Positions 51,586 through 59,835 of a stretch of 64,000 nucleotides of DNA are shown one piece after another; positions within the stretch are counted from its first letter, which is position 1, and the number at the start of each line of letters is the position of its first letter. The notes under the pieces are model-generated. The model had not been told where the DNA came from. It saw only the letters and a list, made by a program, of their open reading frames with translations, and ran no database searches. The DNA is taken from positions 1 through 64,000 of the forward strand of contig CAYOZL010000004.1 in NCBI GenBank assembly GCA_964408435.1, given 5' to 3'. Made by a program: the position numbers and the translations under genes. This DNA is from CAYOZL01 sp964408435. GTDB lineage: Bacteria > Bdellovibrionota_C > UBA2361 > SZUA-149 > CAYOZL01.

Positions 51586-52515
51586 ATGAATAAACAAAAA
51601 TTTTCCGACCTAAAAATTACAGCTGATGGCGATACAAGAGCCTCAGTAGCATTAAAATCACTAGATACTCTATGGTTAAATACTGGGACAATTTGCAACC
51701 TAACTTGTGCTAATTGCTACATAGAATCATCTCCTACTAATGACGCATTAGTATATTTAAATCATCAGGAAGTTATAACCCTATTAGACGAGATAAAAGA
51801 AAAAGAAATCCCAACTAAAGAAATTGGTATTACAGGTGGAGAACCTTTTATTAATCCAGATATAATTAAGATTATTACTGAGTGCCTCACTCGTGGTTTT
51901 GATTTGCTAGTTTTAACAAACGCAATGAAACCGATGATGAAAAAAGAAAAAGAGCTCTTAGCACTAAAGGAAAAATATCCTGATAAGCTAACCCTAAGAG
52001 TCTCAGTTGATCATTTCAAACCAGAGATGCACGAAGAAGAAAGAGGCGAGAAAACTTGGGAGCCAATGCTAAAAGGTCTTAAGTGGCTATCAGATAATCA
52101 GTTCAACATTAACATCGGTGCTAGAACTAGATGGGGTGAAAGACAAGAAGATTTAAGAAATGGCTACGCAGAACTTTTTAAAGAAAATAACATCAAGCTT
52201 GATGCTTATGACAAAAGAGAATTATTACTTTTTCCTGAAATGGACGATAAAGAAGAAGTTCCTGAAATTACAACTAAGTGCTGGGATTTAGTTGGTTCAA
52301 AACCAGAGGAAATGATGTGCTCATCATCTAGAATGGTAGTTAAGCGTAAAGGCGATGAAAAACCATCTGTTATGGCTTGTACATTACTTGCTTATGACCA
52401 GCAGTTTAATCTAGGCGACACGCTTGAAGAGGCTTCACAGGATGTATACTTGAATCATCCCCATTGCTCTAAGTTTTGTGTCTTAGGTGGTGGTAGTTGT
52501 AGTATTAATGAATAA
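51586..52515 (+). CDS. Radical SAM protein of the arsenic cluster
   Basis: 309 residues. The SAM-cluster motif C-x-x-x-C-x-x-C is at Cys 37, 41 and 44 (C-N-L-T-C-A-N-C-Y), G-I-T-G-G-E-P-F follows, and the C-terminal third has at least six more Cys (C-W-D, M-M-C-S, M-A-C-T, H-C-S-K-F-C and S-C-S), so an auxiliary iron-sulfur cluster is likely. It does not look like the Cys-rich ArsS proteins of cyanobacterial arsenosugar synthesis, but its neighbours (arsC, glycosyltransferase, MTA phosphorylase, arsM) are those of that pathway. It may take the ArsS role; this is inference. Confidence 0.85.
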   Translation: MNKQKFSDLKITADGDTRASVALKSLDTLWLNTGTICNLTCANCYIESSPTNDALVYLNHQEVITLLDEIKEKEIPTKEIGITGGEPFINPDIIKIITECLTRGFDLLVLTNAMKPMMKKEKELLALKEKYPDKLTLRVSVDHFKPEMHEEERGEKTWEPMLKGLKWLSDNQFNINIGARTRWGERQEDLRNGYAELFKENNIKLDAYDKRELLLFPEMDDKEEVPEITTKCWDLVGSKPEEMMCSSSRMVVKRKGDEKPSVMACTLLAYDQQFNLGDTLEEASQDVYLNHPHCSKFCVLGGGSCSINE

Positions 52516-52554
52516 AGATCTCGCACAGAATTCTCTATTTCCCAATACTCCTTC

Positions 52555-53166
52555 TTAAACTTTCTTCAATAACAACTTACACATCTGCACTTGTCTTAAA
52601 CAAGTTAACTTTAACCAACCTTCTTTTTTATATTTTCTAGCACTAGTAAAAAGTTTTGAAGAAATTCTATTAAGCTTTATGCCTTTACTTTTTGCTATTC
52701 TGACAAACAACATATCTTCACCAAAAGAAGCATCTTCTGGAAAATTTCCTATTTTTTGAAATGTTTTTTTAGAAACAAAAAGCCCTTGGTCTCCATACGG
52801 CAAGCCAAAAATAAAGCTTCTAATATTTGCAAAAAAAGCATTAAACCTTGTTAATCCAGGTTCAGTATAAGCTAAATCAAAATAACTTAGAGTCTTATCT
52901 TCTTCTTCATTACTGTCTTTATTATTCTTTATAAGATTTTCTAACTTAGAAAAATTCTCAGTTCTTAGATCCGTATCCGCATGTAAAAACCATAGATAAT
53001 CTCTACTAGCTTTATTAGCTCCTATATTTAAGCTAACTGCTCTAGAGCCTTCAATAGAAACAATAATTTCAGCCTCTAGTTTTTCTTTTTCAAAATCTTC
53101 TAGTATTTTTTTAAGCGCAGGCTCACCCTTTATTGCAGGGATAATTATACTTACTTCCTTAAGCAC
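52555..53166 (-). CDS. Glycosyltransferase, TIGR04283 arsenosugar-associated type
   Basis: 203 residues. GT-A fold start V-S-I-I-I-P-A, Y-L-W-F-L-H-A-D-T-D-L in place of the DxD motif, and the family marker L-P-Y-G-D-Q-G-L-F-V followed by F-G-E-D-M-L and a T-S-A-R-K-Y end. Members are found with radical SAM and arsenic genes and are annotated as arsenosugar biosynthesis glycosyltransferases. It overlaps the MTA phosphorylase gene by 8 bp and is the last of a three-gene minus-strand operon. Confidence 0.88.
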   Translation of the reverse strand: MLKEVSIIIPAIKGEPALKKILEDFEKEKLEAEIIVSIEGSRAVSLNIGANKASRDYLWFLHADTDLRTENFSKLENLIKNNKDSNEEEDKTLSYFDLAYTEPGLTRFNAFFANIRSFIFGLPYGDQGLFVSKKTFQKIGNFPEDASFGEDMLFVRIAKSKGIKLNRISSKLFTSARKYKKEGWLKLTCLRQVQMCKLLLKKV

Positions 53167-54007
53167 GAAGAACTTCTAACCACTGTTTTTGTTCTTCTGA
53201 AACATTTTTATCAGCAGTCATAATTGAGAATTTAAGTGAATTAGAAATGTCTTCTGGTGTTTCACTTAGCTTAGAGCTTGCTAATGCTAGGATTACTTTT
53301 TTAGCTTTTTCAACTGTTTGTGAATAAACTTCAAAAAACTTCTCTACTGTTACATGCTGTGCAGGATCGTCCATCCAACAATCGTAATCTGTAGCTAAAC
53401 AAAGTGTGCAATAAGCAAGTTGAGCTTCTCTTGCTAGAAAAACTTCTGGAATGTTTGTCATTCCAACCACATCACATTTCGCACTATCTTTTAGAAAAAA
53501 ACTTTCAGCTCTAGTTCCAAGTCTTGGCCCTTCTACGCATCCATATGTGGCATTAGTGTGTAATAGGATTTCAGATTTTTTTGCAGCATTAATAATATCT
53601 TTACTTAATTCAGGACATGCTGGGTTTGCTGTAGAAACATGCGCAGCAATACCTTTTCCAAAAAATGAATACTCTCTTTTACCTCTTGTATGATCAAAAT
53701 ACTGCTCTACTAAAGCCAGATCGCCTGGTTTAATTTCTTTTTTCAAACTTCCACAAGCTGAAACACTTAAAACCCTACTTGCTCCTAATTTCTTAAGTGC
53801 AAATATATTAGCTCTATAATTTACCTCATGTGGTAAAAGCTTATGTCCTTTTCCATGTCTGGAGAGAAATAGAATCTTCTCCCCTTCAAGCACACCTTCC
53901 ATAATTTTATCAGAAGGCTGACCAAATGGAGTGTCTAGAACATGTTCTTTCTCAATCTTTAATTGCTGTAATGAGTAGAGGCCTGATCCACCAATAATCG
54001 CTAGCAC
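53159..54007 (-). CDS. mtnP: 5'-methylthioadenosine phosphorylase
   Basis: 282 residues. I-I-G-G-S-G-L-Y start, F-L-S-R-H-G-K-G-H-K-L-L-P-H-E-V-N-Y-R-A-N phosphate/ribose motifs, C-V-E-G-P-R-L-G-T-R-A-E and V-G-M-T-N-I-P-E with the substrate Met, A-T-D-Y-D-C-W near the base site. It splits MTA or 5'-deoxyadenosine-type nucleosides. Lying directly between arsM and the glycosyltransferase with no gaps, it probably removes adenine from an arsenic-bearing adenosyl product, as is proposed for arsenosugar synthesis. Substrate remains an inference. Confidence 0.92.
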   Translation of the reverse strand: MLAIIGGSGLYSLQQLKIEKEHVLDTPFGQPSDKIMEGVLEGEKILFLSRHGKGHKLLPHEVNYRANIFALKKLGASRVLSVSACGSLKKEIKPGDLALVEQYFDHTRGKREYSFFGKGIAAHVSTANPACPELSKDIINAAKKSEILLHTNATYGCVEGPRLGTRAESFFLKDSAKCDVVGMTNIPEVFLAREAQLAYCTLCLATDYDCWMDDPAQHVTVEKFFEVYSQTVEKAKKVILALASSKLSETPEDISNSLKFSIMTADKNVSEEQKQWLEVLRA

Positions 54008-55063
54008 TTAGCAACAAGCCCCAGAATCCACACCAGAGTTATTAGCTGTTGGCTCACAATCAAAAGGACCATAGTGCACTGAAAAATCCCCTTGCAGCTT
54101 AAAGTGTTCCTTAAATCTTGTTTGAGCAATCATATTATAAGTATTGCCACATACTGCTACTGGCATTCCAGTCTTGAATTCATGATGGTCATCTAAATGA
54201 AAAGCATGAGGATGCTCAGGGATAGTACCATTGTAATAAACAACATGCCCATAATTCTCACAAATGTCTTCTAGCTCAACTTTAAATGCTCTAACCGTCT
54301 TAGAGTAAAAATCAATCATCCCTGCTTTTTCTTGGATTTCTTTATCTTCAATCTCAAGTACTCTACTAGAAATCTCTCTGTAATCCGGAATTCCGATTGC
54401 GCTAAGCATTCTTCTAAAATCTTCAGTATACATAGCTCCTCCTAAACATTCTCCAAGAATAATTTTATCTTCTTGAATAGGTTTTGGAATTCTTCTTCCA
54501 GAAAAAACATCTGAGAAATATAGCTCTCCGCCAGGCTTTAAAACTCTATATATTTCACTAAAAACTTTTTCTTTATCAGGAGATAAATTGATTACGCAGT
54601 TAGATATAACAACATCAATACTATTATCTTCAATACCTGCTGTTTTTAAATCTTCGATATAACCTTTTACAAATTTAGTATTTGCTTTTTTATATCCAAA
54701 TTTTTCTTTATGCCAATCTACATATTCATTAGCTACAGCTAACTGCTCATCAGTCATATCTAGACCAATTACTTGACCAGACTCACCTACAATCTGACTT
54801 AATAAATATGCATCCCTACCCGTTCCACAACCTAGGTCTAAAACTGTTGCTCCTTTTGCTGCAACCGGTAAAGGTGAACCACAACCATAGAATTTACTCT
54901 GAACAGTATCGTGAACATTTTTTAGTAAAGTTTGTACATGCTCAGGAGGAGCATCAAGAGGGCAACACGCAGATGTTTTTAAATCCTCATTCGTCTCTAG
55001 TGTATGACCGTAATATTCTTTAACTTTTGCTATTGTATTATCGGGAGAAGTATTTTCTTGCAT
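54008..55063 (-). CDS. arsM: Arsenite S-adenosylmethionine methyltransferase
   Basis: 351 residues. SAM motif V-L-D-L-G-C-G-T-G-R-D-A near residue 73. The arsenic-binding Cys residues are visible: C-C in S-A-C-C-P-L, Cys in S-N-C-V-I-N-L, and Cys in L-G-E-C-L-G-G-A-M-Y. The C-terminal 100 residues form the extra domain of arsenosugar-type ArsM proteins and end in C-C. It methylates As(III) to di- or trimethyl forms. First gene of the operon arsM-mtnP-glycosyltransferase; the stop is adjacent to the next start. Confidence 0.94.
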   Translation of the reverse strand: MQENTSPDNTIAKVKEYYGHTLETNEDLKTSACCPLDAPPEHVQTLLKNVHDTVQSKFYGCGSPLPVAAKGATVLDLGCGTGRDAYLLSQIVGESGQVIGLDMTDEQLAVANEYVDWHKEKFGYKKANTKFVKGYIEDLKTAGIEDNSIDVVISNCVINLSPDKEKVFSEIYRVLKPGGELYFSDVFSGRRIPKPIQEDKIILGECLGGAMYTEDFRRMLSAIGIPDYREISSRVLEIEDKEIQEKAGMIDFYSKTVRAFKVELEDICENYGHVVYYNGTIPEHPHAFHLDDHHEFKTGMPVAVCGNTYNMIAQTRFKEHFKLQGDFSVHYGPFDCEPTANNSGVDSGACC

Positions 55064-55121
55064 AATTGCCTATATTATTAATAACTTAGAATAAATATCC
55101 ATAATTAATATCTTAATAAAT

Positions 55122-55958
55122 ATGAAAATAAAAGAGTTTGGACTAAAGATTACAATGAAAAATTCAATATTTTTTTTAATTATCCTATTTTCCTGCATAT
55201 TTTTACTGCCTGGCTCTAGCTATGCAGATGGGAGCGCCCCAAACAAGAGCCTTGAAAACATTACTTATAAAAGTGTCGATAATAGAAGTAACTATCAACA
55301 ATTCTTAGCTAAATATGATGAACTCTTAAAAGATTACACTAAACCTACATCTAAAAATGGCATATCCTTCGTTGGTGTTAACTATGATTCATGGTCTAAA
55401 GATCAAAGACACTCTGAGGCATTAAAACTTTTTAAATCAATTAATATTAGTAAAATCAAAGATAAAAAAGCATTCTGGATTAACGCTTATAATTTTCTAA
55501 CTATAGAACTAATTATCAAAGAAGACGAGAAAAAGAGTATAAAAAATTTAGCAACAGTATTAAAAAGCCCTTGGAAAAGATTTTCATGGGAATTAAATGG
55601 TGAAAACTACACCCTAGATAAAATAGAACATGAGATTTTAAGACCATTAGGAGACCCTAGTATTCACTTTGCGATTAACTGTGCATCTGTTTCTTGTCCT
55701 GATGTTAGAAGTGACAGTTATCGTTCAGAGACTTTAGACCAACAACTAACAGAACAAGTTCAGCTAGCTCTTAAAGATAAAAATAGAGGACTTAGAATAG
55801 ATGGCTCTAAAATATATGTTCATAAGCTATTTAAGTGGTTTGATAAAGATTTTGATAATGGTGATGTTAAAGGCTGGATATCTAAATATACTGATATTAA
55901 GAGTGATGCTAAAATAAAGTATCTAGACTATGATTGGTCACTCAATAAAGTCTATTAA
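55122..55958 (+). CDS. Secreted DUF547 protein
   Basis: 278 residues; an alternative ATG at 55155 gives a shorter signal peptide, and neither has a good ribosome site. The signal ends near S-S-Y-A-D. DUF547 motifs are A-F-W-I-N-A-Y-N near the middle, H-F-A-I-N-C-A-S-V-S-C-P and the F-K-W-F-D-K-D-F end. The family has no assigned biochemical role, but it often lies with radical SAM and TIGR04283-type genes. Divergent from arsM with about 60 bp between; followed by DUF3047. Confidence 0.88.
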   Translation: MKIKEFGLKITMKNSIFFLIILFSCIFLLPGSSYADGSAPNKSLENITYKSVDNRSNYQQFLAKYDELLKDYTKPTSKNGISFVGVNYDSWSKDQRHSEALKLFKSINISKIKDKKAFWINAYNFLTIELIIKEDEKKSIKNLATVLKSPWKRFSWELNGENYTLDKIEHEILRPLGDPSIHFAINCASVSCPDVRSDSYRSETLDQQLTEQVQLALKDKNRGLRIDGSKIYVHKLFKWFDKDFDNGDVKGWISKYTDIKSDAKIKYLDYDWSLNKVY

Positions 55959-55974
55959 TAAAGTTTTTAGCGAT

Positions 55975-56646
55975 ATGATTAAAATTTTACTCTTAATTTT
56001 ATTTCTACAGTCTAAATGTTTTGCAATAGATGAGAATTTTCTATCCTTAGATAATTGGAAAGAACATACCTTCCCCAAAATAAAGCAACATTCTAAGTAT
56101 AAGATCGTAGAGAACGGAATACTAGAAGCAAAAACTAACAATTCAGCATCTGGTTTACTTCATAAAGAAAAATTTAATGTTTACGATAAGAAAAACTTAG
56201 AATTTAAATGGAAGGCTACGAATGTATTTACAAAAGGGGATTACAGCAAAAAAAGCGGGGATGATTACCCAATTAGGGTTTATATAATATTTGAATACAA
56301 TGCTGATGAGGCTCGCTTTTCAAAAAGAATGAAATATAAAGCAGCAAAGACTCTCTATGGTGAATATCCTCCAGATTCTAGCTTAAACTATATATGGTCT
56401 AATAAGGACGGCAGTAAAGACAAGATAGTAAATAGTCCCTACACTGAGCAAACTAAGCTTATAGTTTTACAGTCTGGAAAATTAAATCTTAATACATGGC
56501 AGACTGAAAAAATAAATATAGTAGAAGACTATAAAAGAGCATTCGGTAAAAACCCTCCAAAAATAGCATCAGTGGCTATAATGGCGGATTCAGATAACAC
56601 AAAAGAGAGTGCTACTAGCTATCTAGACTGGATTAAAATTTATTAA
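55975..56646 (+). CDS. Secreted DUF3047 protein
   Basis: 223 residues from the ATG at 55975, which begins a compact signal peptide (I-L-L-L-I-L-F-L-Q-S-K-C-F-A); an upstream ATG at 55930 would overlap DUF547 by 29 bp. DUF3047 landmarks: W-K-A-T-N-V near residue 80, P-D-S-S-L-N-Y-I-W-S, V-L-Q-S-G-K-L-N-L-N-T-W, E-D-Y-K-R-A-F-G and V-A-I-M-A-D-S-D-N-T. A beta-sandwich fold is likely. Function unknown; probably co-transcribed with DUF547. Confidence 0.88.
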   Translation: MIKILLLILFLQSKCFAIDENFLSLDNWKEHTFPKIKQHSKYKIVENGILEAKTNNSASGLLHKEKFNVYDKKNLEFKWKATNVFTKGDYSKKSGDDYPIRVYIIFEYNADEARFSKRMKYKAAKTLYGEYPPDSSLNYIWSNKDGSKDKIVNSPYTEQTKLIVLQSGKLNLNTWQTEKINIVEDYKRAFGKNPPKIASVAIMADSDNTKESATSYLDWIKIY

Positions 56647-56675
56647 GGCTATATATCTATTTTTTACGGCTATCT

Positions 56676-57242
56676 CTACTGAGAGAAAGAAATGTTGGCC
56701 TTAGATAAAAGCTCTTTAGCTTCAGCGTTATTAAAATCTACCGATAAAGCTTTATCAGCATAATATTTAGCTTTTAAGTAATTTCCCTGTTCAAGATATT
56801 CACTTCCTAACCAAACCATTAAACTTGGATCTGAAGGACAACGAGCAGATAAAGATGAGAAAAGCTCGATTCTTTTAGCTGTTTCTGTTTCAATTAAAGC
56901 CTGATTAACTTCTTTTTCTATACTAGGACATTTTTTATATAGCTTGTCTAAACTAGATTCTTCAGTTTCGCCTGAACGTATTTGCTCTAATCTTTCTTTA
57001 TTTAATCTATATTGACGCTCAATAATCTTTGAAGCTAACCCTGTACCGTGATTATTATCAAAACTGCCTTGAGCTATCCCAATTCTTAATTTGTTTTGCT
57101 TTGCCCAACCAGGCAAACCATTTGGAAACGCCCCTCTATTAATTAAACCTTGAGTTGCTGGACCCGTTGCAGAAGAAAAAGAACATGATGTACATAGAAC
57201 TAAGGCTAAAAATATTGATACTAATAAAGATTTTGATCTCAT
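56676..57242 (-). CDS. TPR-type outer-membrane lipoprotein
   Basis: 188 residues. Lipobox L-C-T-S-C with Cys at 20. The first half is Gly/Asn-rich; the last 70 residues are one to two TPR-like helix pairs (M-V-W-L-G-S-E-Y-L-E-Q-G-N-Y-L-K-A-K-Y-Y-A-D-K-A). It overlaps the CpsD-like gene by 4 bp and is the last of a minus-strand exopolysaccharide operon, so a role in polymer assembly or export is likely. Confidence 0.75.
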   Translation of the reverse strand: MRSKSLLVSIFLALVLCTSCSFSSATGPATQGLINRGAFPNGLPGWAKQNKLRIGIAQGSFDNNHGTGLASKIIERQYRLNKERLEQIRSGETEESSLDKLYKKCPSIEKEVNQALIETETAKRIELFSSLSARCPSDPSLMVWLGSEYLEQGNYLKAKYYADKALSVDFNNAEAKELLSKANISFSQ

Positions 57243-58114
57243 GATTTATTTAAAAGCCTTTTTAAAAATCCCTGTTTCTTTTCTTGGTTTCTACTAAACT
57301 GAGATTTATCTACTCCGTAGTAACTGTAATATCCGTATTGATGAATAACGTCTTCACATTCATTTAAAACCACACCACCAATTTTATCAGAACCTATCAA
57401 ATTAATTGCTTCTTTAACTAGCTTCTTTTCTGTATTCCAAGACCTTGCTACTAAGATAGTACAAGTTGATAACCTTGAAAGAGAAACTGGCTCAGCACAA
57501 AATAGAGCAGGAGGACAATCAAGAATAATTGTATTATATTCTTTTTGAAACTCATCAAGTAGTATTTTAGTGTTTGGCTGTTCAATAGTTCTAGTAGAAT
57601 CTACTACTGGGCTACCAGCAGTTAAAACATCTAAACCTGGCTCTACATTGTTTAACAAGCTCTTATATGGCTTACCAGCAAGCAAAACATCACTTAGGCC
57701 TGGTCCTTGCTCTAATCCAAAAAACTTATGCACATTTGGCTTTCTTAAATCACAATCTACTAGCAGTATTTTACCACGAGGATCGTTACCAAGAGCTCTA
57801 GATAAATTTATCGAAACTAAGCTTTTCCCTTCACTAGGCAAGGCACTTGTTATCGAAAAAATTCTCTTATTATCAAAATTAGATCTAATTGCTAATTGTT
57901 CAAGCTGACTTTTAAGAATTCTAAATCTTTCAGCTGCTCTTAAATCAGTATAGCAATCTCTAGATAGCAGTATATGTCCATCGCTAATACTTTGTTTAGT
58001 TTTAGTTCCAGGATTTAATACCGGAGAAATATTTGCTTTTTTAACAGCTTTACCTTTCTTTTTATTACTATCTTTGTTTTTTTCTTTATCTTTATTTTTT
58101 CTTTTTAAAAACAC
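57239..58114 (-). CDS. CpsD/CapB-type tyrosine autokinase
   Basis: 291 residues. A basic head (K-K-K-G-K) precedes the BY-kinase ATPase: Walker A A-L-P-S-E-G-K-S, Walker A' I-L-L-V-D-C-D-L-R-K-P, Walker B I-I-L-D-C-P-P. The C-terminus carries a Tyr cluster (Y-G-Y-Y-S-Y-Y-G). The kinase is separate from its membrane partner (58124 gene), as in XrtA/exosortase-linked and Gram-positive systems, not fused as in Wzc. It controls polymer chain length and export. Confidence 0.9.
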   Translation of the reverse strand: MFLKRKNKDKEKNKDSNKKKGKAVKKANISPVLNPGTKTKQSISDGHILLSRDCYTDLRAAERFRILKSQLEQLAIRSNFDNKRIFSITSALPSEGKSLVSINLSRALGNDPRGKILLVDCDLRKPNVHKFFGLEQGPGLSDVLLAGKPYKSLLNNVEPGLDVLTAGSPVVDSTRTIEQPNTKILLDEFQKEYNTIILDCPPALFCAEPVSLSRLSTCTILVARSWNTEKKLVKEAINLIGSDKIGGVVLNECEDVIHQYGYYSYYGVDKSQFSRNQEKKQGFLKRLLNKS

Positions 58115-58123
58115 TTCTATCCC

Positions 58124-59677
58124 CTAGAAAACTAAAATAATTAGCAACACACCTAAGACCAAACTAACCATAGAAGCAAAAACGCTTAACCTTCTAGTTC
58201 TAGTCTTTTGACTCACAACTTCACTTGTTAATAACGGCGGGATAATACCTATTACAGGCAATCCTAACTCAGACTCTGCTTCTTCTCTCGACTTAAGAGA
58301 GCCATTTAAATAATAAAACAATATTGGCAAACCAAACATAATTGCTAAGCCAGTGACTAAACCACCTAATGCAATCACCCACCTAGTAGGCCCAGAAGGA
58401 ACAAGAGGAATACTTGCAGGGTCAACTATTTTAAACTGAGTTCCCTTTTGACTCTTAACTAAACTACTTTGTAAAGATGCGTTTTCTTTAGCTTCTAAAA
58501 GTCTTTGATAGCTCTCTTTTAGATTAACATAATCTCTTTCAATTTCTGAAAGTTCAGTCTCTCTAATAGGCATTAGCTTAATATTTTCTTTCAACTCATC
58601 AATTTCTAACTTTAGTTTTTCATTTTCAGACTTTAATCCACCAGTTTGCACTTCTAGCTCATTTAACTCTCTAGCGACAAGTCTAGTTTGAGGATTTGAA
58701 TTAACAACAGTTGAACTTACAGAAATTGATTTCCTTCCACTTGAACCAGCCTGACCTTCAAGGCTATCTATTCTTCTTTGAGCTGCTACTACATCAGGAT
58801 GCCTATCTGAATATTTAGATTTTAGAATTTTAATAGACTGCTTTAACTTTGCTATCGCAATTCTTGGGTCAGAGCTTGAAACGCTATTATTAACTGAATT
58901 TTGCGCAACACTTTTTTGCACAACTCTTAACTCATCTCTTAAAAATTGAATTCTTGAAAGATTAGATTTTAAAAGTTGAGTGTTATAAGAGAATTGTTTT
59001 TGAGAACTATTAAGCCTAGCAAGTGCCTCTACTCTATACTCAGGAAGCTGATTAGAATACTTCCTTGCAAATACTTTTCTTTTCTCTTCAATTTTTGTCA
59101 GCTTCGTTCTTTGCTCTCTTAAATTAGCGTCAATAAACTCTTCTGTTCCTCTTGTTTTAGACATCTCACTTAACGTGCTCTCATTAATAAATAATTGAGA
59201 AAGAGAGTCAGCTACGTTGTATGCAGTTTTTGCATCATTGTGAACAAAATTTAATTTAAAAGTTTGTGTTAAGACTTTTCCTGAAGGAGAAATTACTGGT
59301 GCAATATCTATTGCTCCTCTCATTTTAATTAAAGCTTTTTCCTTACCCTTTAAACCTTTAAAACTTGGATACAATTTAAATTTATCAATAATCGATAGTA
59401 AGCGAGGTCTTGAGATCATTTCTTGAATTAAGGCTTCGAACTGCTCTTCTTGTTCTTTTTTCTCAGTACTGTTTTGTAGCATTTTAACTTTAACTTTCTG
59501 AGGCTGAATGAAAATCACAGCACTCGAACTAAAATAGTCAGGAATCTTAGCGGAAATTAGTAACATCAATATAGAAATAGCAATTGCAGGAGCCCAGAAT
59601 AAATAAAAATACTTAGCAATAGCCGTCTTTATCGGTATTAAAATTTCTGAAAATGTTTTTTTAGTCTCAAATTCCAT
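58124..59677 (-). CDS. Polysaccharide chain-length determinant (Wzz/GumC-like)
   Basis: 517 residues. Membrane segments lie near 24-46 and 425-447, with a third at the end. Between them is a large periplasmic helical region with coiled coils (about 180-400), including the Y-S-D-R-H-P-D-V pattern typical of GumC/EpsF proteins, and a Pro-rich V-P-S-G-P-T-R motif before the second membrane segment. It activates the CpsD-like kinase encoded 9 bp downstream. XrtA-type systems have this same pair. Confidence 0.9.
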   Translation of the reverse strand: MEFETKKTFSEILIPIKTAIAKYFYLFWAPAIAISILMLLISAKIPDYFSSSAVIFIQPQKVKVKMLQNSTEKKEQEEQFEALIQEMISRPRLLSIIDKFKLYPSFKGLKGKEKALIKMRGAIDIAPVISPSGKVLTQTFKLNFVHNDAKTAYNVADSLSQLFINESTLSEMSKTRGTEEFIDANLREQRTKLTKIEEKRKVFARKYSNQLPEYRVEALARLNSSQKQFSYNTQLLKSNLSRIQFLRDELRVVQKSVAQNSVNNSVSSSDPRIAIAKLKQSIKILKSKYSDRHPDVVAAQRRIDSLEGQAGSSGRKSISVSSTVVNSNPQTRLVARELNELEVQTGGLKSENEKLKLEIDELKENIKLMPIRETELSEIERDYVNLKESYQRLLEAKENASLQSSLVKSQKGTQFKIVDPASIPLVPSGPTRWVIALGGLVTGLAIMFGLPILFYYLNGSLKSREEAESELGLPVIGIIPPLLTSEVVSQKTRTRRLSVFASMVSLVLGVLLIILVF

Positions 59678-59835
59678 ATTTTAGTTTTCTAACCTTGCAT
59701 ACAAAAGTAATATAGATTAAACGAATTCATAATGTATTTTAAAGAATTGTTTACCCTTTCTATATGAATTACATTTTTAATTGTGTTTATTTACCAAATT
59801 ACTCAGCCAATATCTAGTCGGCTAAAGTTAAAGGA

